In this document: positions 33,547 through 41,750 of the stretch, one piece after another
How the letters are laid out: each line of letters begins with the position of its first letter
How positions within the stretch are numbered: the stretch's first letter is position 1
Source of the DNA: Candidatus Aalborgicola defluviihabitans
GTDB lineage: Bacteria > Pseudomonadota > Gammaproteobacteria > Burkholderiales > Burkholderiaceae_C
Assembly (NCBI GenBank): GCA_016705575.1
Contig: JADIXX010000003.1
Location: 682,001-746,000 of the forward strand
Length of the DNA stretch: 64,000 nucleotides
Direction of reading: 5' to 3'
Translations under genes and position numbers: made by a program
The notes under the pieces: model-generated
The model's input: only the letters and a program-made list of their open reading frames with translations
What the model was told of the DNA's origin: nothing
Database searches by the model: none

Positions 33547-35359
33547 TCAGTCCGATGTGGGGGTGGCAAGCTGGTCCAGCAAGTGGGCAAACGCGTCCAC
33601 GGCGAGTTGCATGTCGTCGCTGGTGGTGGATTCGAGCGGGTTGTGGCTGATGCCGCTGTTTTGCCCCGCGCACAAACAACATGGCCTGGGGCAGGATGGT
33701 GTGCAGCTTCATGGCGTCGTGGCCCGCACCGCTGGGCATGCGGTGCAGCGGCACACCCAGCGCCTGCACAGCGGCCTCCCAGCGGGCTTGCCAGGCGGCA
33801 TCGCTGGGGGCGGCGCTGGCGCGCATCGTATCGGTCAGGTTGAGCTGCACGCCACGGCGCTCGCAAATGGTGTGTGCAGCCTGCACCACGTCGGCGGCCA
33901 GGCGGTCGCGCTGGGCGTTGCTGGGCGCGCGCAGGTCCAAGGAGAACTGGCAGTGCCCCGGCACCACATTGACGGAACCATTGGGCACCTGCAACTGCCC
34001 CACCGTGCCGACCGAATCTGCATCTTGCGTGGCGCGGTTTTCCACGGCCAGCACCAGTTCGGCCACGGCGCACGCGGCATCGCCGCGGTTGCCCATGGGC
34101 GTGGTACCGGCGTGGCTGGCCATGCCAATGACTTCGCCCACGTAACGCGCCGAGGCGTTGATGGAGGTGACAACGCCCAGGGGGATATCCAGAGCGTTGA
34201 GCACCGGGCCTTGTTCGATGTGCACTTCTACAAAACCCTGGTAGTCGCGGGCGTTGCGCTTCAGGCTGGGGATGTCGTCCACGCACAGCCCGGCGTGCTG
34301 CATGGCGGCGCGCATGGTGGTGCCATCGTCATCCACCTGGTCCAGCCAGGCGGGGTCAAAGTCGCCGGTGAGGGCGCTGGAGCCCAAAAAGGTGGCCTTG
34401 TAGCGCTGGCCTTCTTCTTCGGCTAAGGCGACGATCTCCAGATCGAACGGCAGGCGCTTTCCCGTTTGGGAGAGCTGCTGCACACAGGCCAGCGGCACGT
34501 AAATGCCCAGCCGGCCGTCGTACTTGCCGCCGTTGCGTACCGTGTCGTAGTGGCTGCCAGTGAGCAATTTTTTATGAAAAATCGGGCTGTAGCCCTCGTC
34601 GGATATACGTAATGCGCTATCACGTTGGTAGCAACCCACTACATTGCCCACGGCGTCGATGTGTACTGTGTCGCAACCGGCAGCCCGCATGTCGGCGCTG
34701 ATCTGGGCGGCGCAGGCGCGGTGCGCGTCGGTCAGGTAGGTCACGGTGAGCTGGCCGAGTTCGGCGTAACCGGGGTCGGTGTATTGGGCCAGCGCTTCTT
34801 GCCAGTCCCACACGCGGTTGCCTTGTGTGGGCGTGATGTCAAATAGATCGTTCAGGCGAATTTCGGCAATGCGGTGGATATTGCGCAGGCACTCCTGGCG
34901 CTCAAAGTCGGGGTGGCCCTGCAGGCGCCGCGCAAACGTGGCAATGATCTCGGCCTTGGGCAGACCCGTGCCACGCGGCCCGCGCACCGCCAGGATAAAG
35001 GGCCAGCCAAAGCGGGCGTTGTAGTCTCGGTTGAGCTGTTGAATGGTCTCAAACTCCGCCGGTGTGCAGTGCGTGAGACCCGCCTTGCTTTGCTCGTTGG
35101 CAGACTCGGCGGTCAGGCTCTGGTCCACCATGGCTTTGCCGGCCAGTTCGGGGTGGGCGCGGATCAGTGCCAGTTGCGGCTCAATACCTGCACCCGCCAG
35201 CACCCGCACCATGGCGTGCTTGAGCTGGGCCAGGCTGGTGCAAGGCCGCTCGGCCAATGCACCCCGGGCAATCCACGGCGAGTGTTCATACAGGCCGGCC
35301 AGCCATTGCGTGGCTTCTTCCAGCGGTGCGGCGTTGAGTTGGGAGAGGGACAAAGCCAT
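33547..35359 (-). CDS. UraD-AllC fusion (OHCU decarboxylase and allantoate amidohydrolase), frameshifted
   Basis: Two enzymes in one chain. Residues about 1-170 are OHCU decarboxylase (HPELAGK, SANEQSKAGLTHCTPAEF, NARFGWPFILAVRG), which makes S-allantoin. From about 175 follows an M20 allantoate or N-carbamoyl amidohydrolase with metal motifs LLTGSHYDTVRNGGKYDG, ALAEEEGQRY and SGAGHDAMKLH. A one-base insertion in a T4 run (33659-33662) shifts the last 40 residues. Removing one base restores RGANSGISHNPLESTTSDDM and a stop at 33547, 6 bases before the next gene, which is the arrangement expected in the operon. The error may be real or a homopolymer sequencing artefact. A dispersed repeat copy encodes residues 243-263. 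UraD-AllC fusions are known in Burkholderiales. Confidence 0.9.
34571..34632 (-). repeat. Dispersed ACGAGGGCT repeat, copy 4, inside uraD-allC
   Basis: Minus strand: GCTACCAACGTGATAGC, then ATCCGACGAGGGCTACAGCC and ATTTTTCATAAAAAA. It encodes residues 243-263 (ALRISDEGYSPIFHKK) just before the first metal motif of the AllC part, with the frame kept. Confidence 0.85.
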
Positions 35360-35365
35360 GGCGTC

Positions 35366-36340
35366 TTATGCGGTGAAGGGGTGGGTGGCTTTCCAGTGCC
35401 GGGCAATGTCCACTCGGCGGCAAACCCATACGTCGTTGTGCCGGCCAATGTGATCCAGAAAGCGCTGCAAGGCGGTGATGCGCCCGGGGCGCCCCAACAG
35501 GCGGCAGTGCATGCCAATGCTCATCATCTTGGGGGCGTTGAGTCCATCTGCATCGCCTTCGGCATAGAGTACGTCGAACGTGTCTTTGAGGTACTGGAAG
35601 AACGGGTCGGCATACGCATAACCCTGGGGCAGGGCAAAGCGCATGTCGTTGCAATCCAGCGTGTAGGGCACGATGAGCTGCGGCACCACCGTGCCATCGG
35701 TCTTTTGCACCTGCATCCAAAAGGGCAGGTCGTCGCCGTAGTAATCGCTGTCGTATTCAAAGCCGCCGTAGTCGGCTACCAGGCGGCGGGTGCGCGGGCT
35801 GTCGCGCCCGGTGTACCAGCCCACGCCGTGTACGGCGTTCGGATCGTCCCGGCGGGTGCCGGTGAGTTGGGTGATGGCGTCCATGCACAAGCGCATGTGT
35901 TCGCGTTCGGTGGCTTCGTCCACGTTTTGGTAATGAATCCAGCGCCAGCCGTGGCAGGCAATCTCGTGGCCCAGCTCCATCAGGGCGGCGGTCAGCTCGG
36001 GGTGGCGCTGCAAGGCCATGCCCACGCCAAAAACGGTGAGCGGCAGGCCGCGCTGCTCAAATTCGCGCAGGATGCGCCAGACACCGGCACGCGAGCCGTA
36101 TTCGTAAATACCCTCCATGCTGATGTGCCGGTCCGGGTAGCTGGCGGGGTTGGCCATTTCGGAGAGAAATTGCTCGGAATCCGCATCGCCATGCAGCACA
36201 CAGTTCTCGCCGCCTTCTTCGTAATTCAGCACAAACTGCACTGCCACACGGGCGCCGCCGGGCCACTGCGCGTGGGGTGGTTGTTTGCCGTAACCGATCA
36301 GGTCGCGCGGGTAGGGCTGGGTGCTGTCGTAGTGGTTCAT
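35366..36340 (-). CDS. puuE: Allantoinase, polysaccharide-deacetylase type
   Basis: A 324-residue metal-independent allantoinase that opens allantoin to allantoate. Recognised from the N-terminal YPRDLIGYGKQPPHAQWPGG, the conserved VQFVLNYEEGGENCVLHGD, the ELGHEIACHGWRWIHYQN loop, and a C-terminal MSIGMHCRLLGRPGR. The start at 36340 overlaps the stop of the gntR gene by 4 bases (ATGA); the 55 extra residues of the longer frame are antisense-like and rejected. It precedes the uraD-allC fusion by 6 bases, so the operon is translationally coupled and carries successive steps of urate degradation. Confidence 0.95.
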   Translation of the reverse strand: MNHYDSTQPYPRDLIGYGKQPPHAQWPGGARVAVQFVLNYEEGGENCVLHGDADSEQFLSEMANPASYPDRHISMEGIYEYGSRAGVWRILREFEQRGLPLTVFGVGMALQRHPELTAALMELGHEIACHGWRWIHYQNVDEATEREHMRLCMDAITQLTGTRRDDPNAVHGVGWYTGRDSPRTRRLVADYGGFEYDSDYYGDDLPFWMQVQKTDGTVVPQLIVPYTLDCNDMRFALPQGYAYADPFFQYLKDTFDVLYAEGDADGLNAPKMMSIGMHCRLLGRPGRITALQRFLDHIGRHNDVWVCRRVDIARHWKATHPFTA

Positions 36341-36966
36341 GGCGTGAGGGTGAGTGAGGCTTCCACATGGCACAGGTGTTCGTCCATCAACCGCAAGGCC
36401 AGTGCTTCGTCGCGCGCCTCCAGGGCGGCCACAATGGCGCGGTGCTCTGCGTGCGAATGCTCGGCTGCACCGGCGGATTGGTACATCAGGGTGATGAGGG
36501 CGCAACGCGAGAGCAAATCCATCATCAAATGGGCCAACACCTCATTGCCCATGAGCTGCGCCATGTGCACGTGAAAGTCACCCAGCAGCACGGTGCGCCC
36601 GGACACGTCACCGCGCATCACGGCGCCTTCTTCTTCCAGGATGTGGTCTTTGAGGGCGTTGATGTGCTCGATGGTGGCTTGTCGGATAAACGCCTGGGTC
36701 ATGCCGGCCTCCACCATGCGGCGCACGGCAAACACCTGCCGGGCCTCAGTGACTGAAGGCGCGGCTACAAAAGCGCCGCGCGCCGGCTCCATGCGGATCA
36801 GGCGGTTTTGCGAGAGCTTGAACAGGGCCTGGCGAATCAGGGTGCGCGATACCCCAAACTGGTCAGCCAGGGTTTGCTCGACCAACTTGGCGCCGGGTTG
36901 CAGGCGGTGCTCCACGATGGAGCGGGTCAGGGATTCAACAATGAAACCGGTGGTGGTGGAGTCCAT
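36337..36966 (-). CDS. GntR/FCD transcriptional regulator of the ureide regulon
   Basis: A 209-residue regulator. The N-terminal winged helix spans residues about 10-75, with the recognition helix in LADQFGVSRTLIRQAL and the wing NRLIRMEPARGAFV. The C-terminal FCD ligand domain has the metal or ligand residues in FHVHMAQLMGNEVL and HSEHRAIVAALEARD-like helices. It overlaps puuE by 4 bases as first gene of the operon. A 16-bp palindrome lies 25 bases upstream, between it and the divergent uraH, and an identical one stands before puuD. I infer that this protein binds both sites and responds to a purine breakdown product such as urate or allantoin. Confidence 0.92.
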   Translation of the reverse strand: MDSTTTGFIVESLTRSIVEHRLQPGAKLVEQTLADQFGVSRTLIRQALFKLSQNRLIRMEPARGAFVAAPSVTEARQVFAVRRMVEAGMTQAFIRQATIEHINALKDHILEEEGAVMRGDVSGRTVLLGDFHVHMAQLMGNEVLAHLMMDLLSRCALITLMYQSAGAAEHSHAEHRAIVAALEARDEALALRLMDEHLCHVEASLTLTP

Positions 36967-36991
36967 GCGGTCATCATAGCTACAAATCCAA

Positions 36992-37007
36992 AAAGTGTAT
37001 ACACTTT
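36992..37007. promoter_or_regulatory. Probable GntR operator 1 (gntR-uraH intergenic)
   Basis: A perfect 16-bp palindrome, AAAGTGTATACACTTT, lies in the 77-base divergent intergenic region. The GTGTATACAC centre fits FCD-type GntR operators. The identical sequence is found at 49879-49894 before puuD. Confidence 0.85.
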
Positions 37008-37043
37008 GAGATTACCACCGAAACCGACCAAAAGGATGCCGCC

Positions 37044-37397
37044 ATGGGCTTGAGCACACACGTACTGGACACCATGCACGGCACCCCGGCAGCGGGCATG
37101 GCGGTTGCGCTCTACACCACGCAGGGCGACGGGGCCACGCTGGTCAAAGCTTTCGTACTCAACCCGGATGGCCGCAACCCCGATGGCATGTTGATTGACC
37201 ACGCCAGCCTGCGCGCAGGCACTTACCGGTTGGTGTTTGATGTGGCGGGCTACTTCAAGGCGCGCGGCGTGGCCTTGCCTGAGCCCAACTTCTTGAACCG
37301 CGTCAGCCTGGACTTTGGCGTGGCCCATGCCGACCAGCACTACCACGTGCCCCTGTTGGTAAGCCCCTGGAGTTATTCCACCTACCGGGGTTCCTGA
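37044..37397 (+). CDS. uraH: 5-hydroxyisourate hydrolase
   Basis: A 117-residue transthyretin-like enzyme that hydrolyses 5-hydroxyisourate to OHCU. The N-terminal MGLSTHVLDTMHGTPAAGM gives the first active-site histidine (H6). The PLLVSPWSYSTYRGS C-terminus is the invariant YRGS signature, with the HYHVPLL histidines before it. Length matches the family. AAAGGATG lies 8 bases before the ATG as ribosome site. It is divergent from gntR with the operator between. Its substrate would come from PuuD and its product goes to the UraD domain of the neighbouring operon. Confidence 0.97.
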   Translation: MGLSTHVLDTMHGTPAAGMAVALYTTQGDGATLVKAFVLNPDGRNPDGMLIDHASLRAGTYRLVFDVAGYFKARGVALPEPNFLNRVSLDFGVAHADQHYHVPLLVSPWSYSTYRGS

Positions 37398-37537
37398 AGC
37401 GGCAATGGCTCCAGCGCTGTACCGGCCTGGCACCGGCAGACTTCGCCTGAAAAATCGTGAAGGGTGAGTTGCGCTTTCCTTTTATAAGCGGCAAGATAGG
37501 TCCGGTTTTCAGGGTTTTTTACTTTGGAAAGACTGCC

Positions 37538-38029
37538 ATGACCAGCCCCACTTCACATGCGCAACAGCCTGACGTTTCCGGCCTGATCGCCGCCATTGCC
37601 CGCAACATCGAACCCGGGGGGTTGGCCAAACACCTGGAGCCTTTTCGCTGGGCGGTGTTGGCCGACTATATGCAACCGCTCACCCGCAAGCGCGGGGAAC
37701 TGCTGATTGGCCAGGGCGATACTGATCGCAAGCTGTATTTTTTGGAGTCTGGCGACCTGAAGGTGGACATGCACACGCCCAAGGGCATCATCCACCTGGC
37801 CATCGTGGGCCCGGGCAGCGTGGTGGGAGAAGGCAGCTTCTTCTCGCATCTGGCGCGCAGTGCGGCCGTGTCGGCCTACAGTGATTGCAAGGTGTGGGTG
37901 CTGACCCCAGCTGATTTCGACCAACTCTCCCACGCCAATGCCCACGTTGCGCTGGCGATGTGCATGGCTGTGGGTACCGTTCTGGCCACCCGCATGCTGG
38001 ACATGAGCCACCGGCTGGCGGTGATTTGA
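37538..38029 (+). CDS. Stand-alone cyclic nucleotide-binding domain protein
   Basis: A 163-residue protein from the ATG at 37538, with a GGAAAG box before it; an upstream ATG at 37457 would add 27 atypical residues. It has a CNMP/Crp-like beta-barrel: LLIGQGDTDRKLYFLESGDL, then VGPGSVVGEGSFFSHLARS, where the phosphate-binding cassette normally carries an R. It ends after the C-helix (ALAMCMAVGTVLATRMLDM) without a helix-turn-helix, so it is not a DNA-binding regulator by itself. It may sense a nucleotide or act through protein contacts. It lies downstream of uraH, 140 bases away, and converges on the outer-membrane protein gene. Confidence 0.85.
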   Translation: MTSPTSHAQQPDVSGLIAAIARNIEPGGLAKHLEPFRWAVLADYMQPLTRKRGELLIGQGDTDRKLYFLESGDLKVDMHTPKGIIHLAIVGPGSVVGEGSFFSHLARSAAVSAYSDCKVWVLTPADFDQLSHANAHVALAMCMAVGTVLATRMLDMSHRLAVI

Positions 38030-38042
38030 CGCGCGCGCGGCT

Positions 38043-38993
38043 TCAAAACGGCCAGCTAGCCACCACATACCCCTGACGCTGATACGGCATGTGGCGCACC
38101 GTGGCGCTATCGGGCCCGGCGGTGGTGCGCAGTCCCATCGCAATATTGATGCGCTCACCGGTCCATGCCACCGAGGCCGTGGCCAGCACCCCCTGATCGG
38201 CTGGCATGTACAAGACATCCAGCGCCGGTTGCCAGCGCTCATGCTGCCAGCTCACGCGGGCATACACATTCTTTGGCCAGGCCTCCACCAGCAGGCTGAT
38301 TTGTTGCTCATTGGTCCAGGTTCCGCCAATGAGTTGTTGGTCACCGCGCACCGAGGCATGCAGCTCCAGCGCGTCGCTGGCCACCCAGGATGCGGCAATG
38401 CCCAGGCTGGCGCCACTGCGCTCTCCCTGGCGGGCAAAGACGTGCCAGTCCACCGCGCCGCTGTGCCAGTAAGCGCGTGCGGCCAGCGCAGCTTCTTGCG
38501 CACCGGTGGCAAACGCCTGTTGCGTGGGGTTGACCCAAACCACCGACCAGGCTGTGTCGGCGTCAAAACGTTCGGCCATCAGCAGCGGGCGGCCTTCCAG
38601 CGGCTCGGGTACCAGGGTGCGCCGCACTTCCTGCTGCACCATGTCGTTGGGGCGAAAGCCATAGCCCACATCCCATGCCACCACCCGTTTACCCGCGCTC
38701 CACAGCCAGCCCACGGCGGAGCCTTGTGCATAGGCTTCGTTGAAACGGCTTGGGGTGATACCAGGGGCCTCGTCCCCCTGCTGTGCCTGCATGGTTGCAC
38801 CTGCGTGCAGGTTGACCGTGCCCAGCGTTGTATTGCCAAGCAGTTCGGCCTGCAACGTATTGCTGGACGGTTGCATGGTGTGGTACGCATGGATCTGGCC
38901 AGAAAAATCGGTGCTGTCGGCGTGAGCCGCTGGTGGTGCCAGGGCGGCCAACACCGACACGGCGCACACCACGGTAAAAGCAGACTTGCGCAT
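38043..38993 (-). CDS. Predicted outer-membrane beta-barrel protein, last gene of a transport operon
   Basis: A 316-residue exported protein from the ATG at 38993 with a signal peptide (FTVVCAVSVLAALAPPAAHA). The mature chain is rich in alternating Trp/Tyr/Val strands (for example GWLWSAGKRVVAWDVGYGF, VRGDQQLIGGTWTNEQQISL, YVVASWPF). It ends in phenylalanine, as required for BAM recognition of outer-membrane barrels. I do not recognise a specific family. It begins 2 bases after the LolA-like gene stops and is the fifth gene of the operon 42403-38043. Role as an outer-membrane partner or acceptor of the exported material is inferred. Confidence 0.75.
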   Translation of the reverse strand: MRKSAFTVVCAVSVLAALAPPAAHADSTDFSGQIHAYHTMQPSSNTLQAELLGNTTLGTVNLHAGATMQAQQGDEAPGITPSRFNEAYAQGSAVGWLWSAGKRVVAWDVGYGFRPNDMVQQEVRRTLVPEPLEGRPLLMAERFDADTAWSVVWVNPTQQAFATGAQEAALAARAYWHSGAVDWHVFARQGERSGASLGIAASWVASDALELHASVRGDQQLIGGTWTNEQQISLLVEAWPKNVYARVSWQHERWQPALDVLYMPADQGVLATASVAWTGERINIAMGLRTTAGPDSATVRHMPYQRQGYVVASWPF

Positions 38994-38995
38994 GC

Positions 38996-39757
38996 TCACT
39001 CCAACGTGGTGTTGCGGGCCAAAAACATGGGGTTGAGCCATTCCCCGGGCACGGTGCGGTCCTTGCGGGCCAGGTACTTGATGCGCGTTTCTTTCTTGTT
39101 GCTCAACTGGTCCATCAACACCATCTCCGACACAGAAGCCGGTTTGGCGTTTTTGTCCACCACAAAGCGCGCCTGCTTGGCCAGTTTGTCGGACTGCACA
39201 AACAGGTCGGCGCGCACCGGTTCGTGGTGAGCTTTGCCAATCCACAACTCGATGCGCTGGTAGGTTACGCCCTTGCGGGCTGCCTGAAGACTCAAGTGCA
39301 GGCACATTGGGGCTTTTGCGTCAGTCGTGCAGGGTTCCTCGCCCACCAATTGGCCGGTGTAGTCGCCGGCCCAGCGCAGGGTGGCAATGTCGCCGGTAGA
39401 GGCGTCGCCCAGCAGCTTCTGCATGGGTGTGATGCGCATGGGGCGCTGGCTGCCGGGCATGACCAGCCAAAAGTCGTCGCCCAGCATCAGCACCTTCTGG
39501 CCTTTTTCCACGGGCGACTGCATCAGCACCAGGGATTTGCGGTCTGCCTGGGCAAAGACGGTGTAGCGGCGTTCCTTGTCGGGGCTGCCGTCGGTGTTGA
39601 AGACGCTGATTTGGGTTTCGACCTGCAGGTTGTCCGCGCTCATGCGGTAGTGGTCAGCGTCCTTGAGCAGGGCGTTGATGTCCTGCGCGTGGGCAGGAGC
39701 GGTGGCAGCGGCGATTAAAGCCAGTGCAGCCAGGGCGGTGAAGAAAGTGCGTTGCAT
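38996..39757 (-). CDS. LolA-like outer membrane lipoprotein-sorting protein
   Basis: A 253-residue periplasmic protein with signal peptide (FFTALAALALIAAATAPAHA) and a LolA/LolB-like open-barrel fold. Landmarks are SADNLQVETQISVFNTDGSP, the repeated strand pattern SLVLMQSPVEKGQKVLMLG, WLVMPGSQRPMRITPMQKLL, and the C-terminal KLAKQARFVVDKNAKPAS. Members of COG2834 carry hydrophobic material across the periplasm. It is coded downstream of a LolCDE-type ABC transporter (permease and ATPase) with about 80 bases in between that hold a dispersed repeat copy. The cargo is unknown; it could be a lipoprotein, lipid or other hydrophobic compound. Confidence 0.85.
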   Translation of the reverse strand: MQRTFFTALAALALIAAATAPAHAQDINALLKDADHYRMSADNLQVETQISVFNTDGSPDKERRYTVFAQADRKSLVLMQSPVEKGQKVLMLGDDFWLVMPGSQRPMRITPMQKLLGDASTGDIATLRWAGDYTGQLVGEEPCTTDAKAPMCLHLSLQAARKGVTYQRIELWIGKAHHEPVRADLFVQSDKLAKQARFVVDKNAKPASVSEMVLMDQLSNKKETRIKYLARKDRTVPGEWLNPMFLARNTTLE

Positions 39758-39774
39758 GGTGTTTCCTGAATAGT

Positions 39775-39837
39775 CTTATGAAAAATCGGACTCTAGCCCT
39801 CGTCGGGTATACGTAATGCACTATAAAAATAATAGCG
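39775..39837 (-). repeat. Dispersed ACGAGGGCT repeat, copy 5, intergenic
   Basis: Minus strand: GCTATTATTTTTATAGTGC, then ACCCGACGAGGGCTAGAGTC and GATTTTTCATAAG. It fills the gap between the permease stop (39838) and the LolA-like gene (39757) in an otherwise tightly packed operon. Confidence 0.85.
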
Positions 39838-41064
39838 TCACGTATGCGCAAGCGCATCCACCACGGCCATGTTCACGGTCTTGCGCGCTATCCAGCTGGA
39901 CGCCAGCATGGTCAGCAGCACCATGGTGGCCAGTGTGGCGATGTACATCGTGGGGTCGATGGCAATGGTGAGTGGATAGCCTTCCGAGCGGCCAGGCGGC
40001 GCGGGCATGTTGACCGGCACCACGTACAGCATCAGCGAGAGTCCCAGCGACAGCGCAGCACCCGTCACCGCACCCACGCCGCCCAGCACCATGCCTTCCA
40101 ACGCCAGCGTGCGCAGCAGTTGGCCCGGCAGCGTGCCCATGGCACGCAGCGTGCCGATCTCACGGGTGCGTTCAATGATGGCCATGGCCATGGCATTGGT
40201 CACCACAAACACCACGATGACGCCAATGATGAAGCCCAAAGCGCCGAAGATACGGTTGTACAAATCACGCACCGATTTATAGAAGAAGGCCTGGTCCATC
40301 CAGGTCTGCACCGTCAATTGCGGAAACTGTGCTGCCAGGCGTTGCTGCACGGGCTCTGTGGATTCCATGCGGTCCAGAAAGATGCCCAGGCTGGAGACAC
40401 GTTGGGTGACCAGCAGCTTTTGCGCCGTGACGATGTCGGTGTAGACCAAGCGCTTGTCGATGTCCGGCACCCCGGTGGAGAAGATGCCTTTGACGCGAAC
40501 GTCCATCGCGTTCATGGCGCCTTCGGTGGTGCTCGTCAAGAGCGTGAGGCTGCTGCCGGGCGTGGCCTTGAGGCTGCGTGCCAGGCCTGCGCCCAACATG
40601 ACTTCTGCGTCAGTGCTGCCCGAGGCCAGAACCTGCCCGGCGGTCATGGTCAGGAACGGGCCTTTGACGCCGAACTCGCTGTCCGGTTCTACACCGGTGG
40701 CCATCATGATGGTGGATTTGTCGCCGTTGCTGATCAGGCCGTTGAATGCAATTTTGGGCAGCACCTGGCGCACTGCGGGGTCGGCCAGCAATTGGGTGCG
40801 CAACTGCGCTACGTTGTCCAGGCCATGCTGTAGTGGCATGTCTTCATCTTGCGTGAACAGGGCCGGTGTGCCCAGAATCAGGTGGCCGCTGCTGCGCGCC
40901 GCAGCCTGGGCCAGCGCCTGGTAGGTGCTAAGCGCAAAGCCACCGGCCAGCAAAATGGCGGCAGTACCCAACGCAGCAATCGACACCGTGACCAGCGAGC
41001 GGCGGCGGTTGCGCAGGGTGTTTTGAATGGCAAATTTGAGCCACATGCCCATGGTGTTGTTCAT
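39838..41064 (-). CDS. ABC transporter permease, FtsX/MacB-LolC type
   Basis: A 408-residue inner-membrane protein. TM1 (VSIAALGTAAILLAGGFALS, about residues 28-47) precedes a large periplasmic domain (about 50-270). The three-helix FtsX domain follows at about 280-400 (IFGALGFIIGVIVVFVVTNA, EIGTLRAMGTLPGQLL, MVLLTMLASSWIARK). This topology matches MacB, LolC and LolE permeases, which extract lipoproteins or expel peptides by a mechanotransmission stroke. It overlaps the ATPase gene by 4 bases. With the downstream LolA-like carrier, a Lol-type export path is likely. Confidence 0.92.
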   Translation of the reverse strand: MNNTMGMWLKFAIQNTLRNRRRSLVTVSIAALGTAAILLAGGFALSTYQALAQAAARSSGHLILGTPALFTQDEDMPLQHGLDNVAQLRTQLLADPAVRQVLPKIAFNGLISNGDKSTIMMATGVEPDSEFGVKGPFLTMTAGQVLASGSTDAEVMLGAGLARSLKATPGSSLTLLTSTTEGAMNAMDVRVKGIFSTGVPDIDKRLVYTDIVTAQKLLVTQRVSSLGIFLDRMESTEPVQQRLAAQFPQLTVQTWMDQAFFYKSVRDLYNRIFGALGFIIGVIVVFVVTNAMAMAIIERTREIGTLRAMGTLPGQLLRTLALEGMVLGGVGAVTGAALSLGLSLMLYVVPVNMPAPPGRSEGYPLTIAIDPTMYIATLATMVLLTMLASSWIARKTVNMAVVDALAHT

Positions 41065-41750
41065 GATGATTGAATCCTTCCGTCCAGCAGGGCCACCACG
41101 CGGTCGCAGCGCAGGGTCAACCGGCTGTCGTGGGTGGCGATGACAAATGCCGCACCTTCGGCGTGGCCGCGTTCGCGCATCAGGCCCAGCACCTGGTCGG
41201 CGGTGTGCGAATCCAGGCTGGCCGTGGGCTCGTCGGCAATCACCAGGCGGGGCCGCTTGATCAGGGCGCGGGCAATGGCCACGCGCTGGCGTTGGCCACC
41301 CGAGAGTGCATCGGGGCGGTGATGTGCGTGGTCTTGCAGGCCCACGGCTTGGAGTTGTGCCGCTACGCGTTCGCGCCGCTCGGCTGCGGGTACGCCAGCC
41401 AGGAAGAGTGGGTAGTCCACGTTCTCGGCTACCGTCATCACCGGTACCAGGTTGAAGCTTTGGAACACAAAGCCCAACGCATCGCGGCGTAAGAGCGTGC
41501 GTTGGTTTTCATTGAGGCCGTTCACACTCTGGCCGTCCAGCGCAATCTCGCCCGAATCGGGCGTGTCAATCAGCCCGCACAGGTTGAGGATGGTGCTCTT
41601 GCCGCTGCCCGAGGGGCCAGTCAGCGCCAGCAGTTCGCCGCGCTGCACGGTCAGGTCCACGCCCTGCAGGGCGGCAATCACGTGCTGGCCCAAGCGGTAC
41701 GTTTTGTGCACGCCGTGCAGTGCCACGACAGGTTGGTGAGCAGGGTTCAT
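41061..41750 (-). CDS. ABC transporter ATP-binding protein, LolD/MacB type
   Basis: A 229-residue ATPase: Walker A LTGPSGSGKSTILNLCGL (about residues 40-47), Q-loop FVFQSFNLVPVMTVAENV, ABC signature DALSGGQRQRVAIARAL, Walker B RLVIADEPTASLDS and H-loop VIATHDSRL. Sequence and length are those of LolD-type subunits. It overlaps both neighbours by 4 bases (permease downstream, unknown periplasmic protein upstream), so the complex is probably translated together and assembled as one exporter. Confidence 0.95.
   Translation of the reverse strand: MNPAHQPVVALHGVHKTYRLGQHVIAALQGVDLTVQRGELLALTGPSGSGKSTILNLCGLIDTPDSGEIALDGQSVNGLNENQRTLLRRDALGFVFQSFNLVPVMTVAENVDYPLFLAGVPAAERRERVAAQLQAVGLQDHAHHRPDALSGGQRQRVAIARALIKRPRLVIADEPTASLDSHTADQVLGLMRERGHAEGAAFVIATHDSRLTLRCDRVVALLDGRIQSS

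Noticed and set aside
32962..36574. Long plus-strand frames opposite the ureide operon
   Set aside because: They are shadows of the M20, uraD-allC and puuE genes and show no family motifs of their own.
36992..37007. Palindrome as a terminator
   Set aside because: The stem is AT-rich, has no loop and no T-tract, lies in a divergent promoter region, and is repeated exactly before puuD; an operator fits better.
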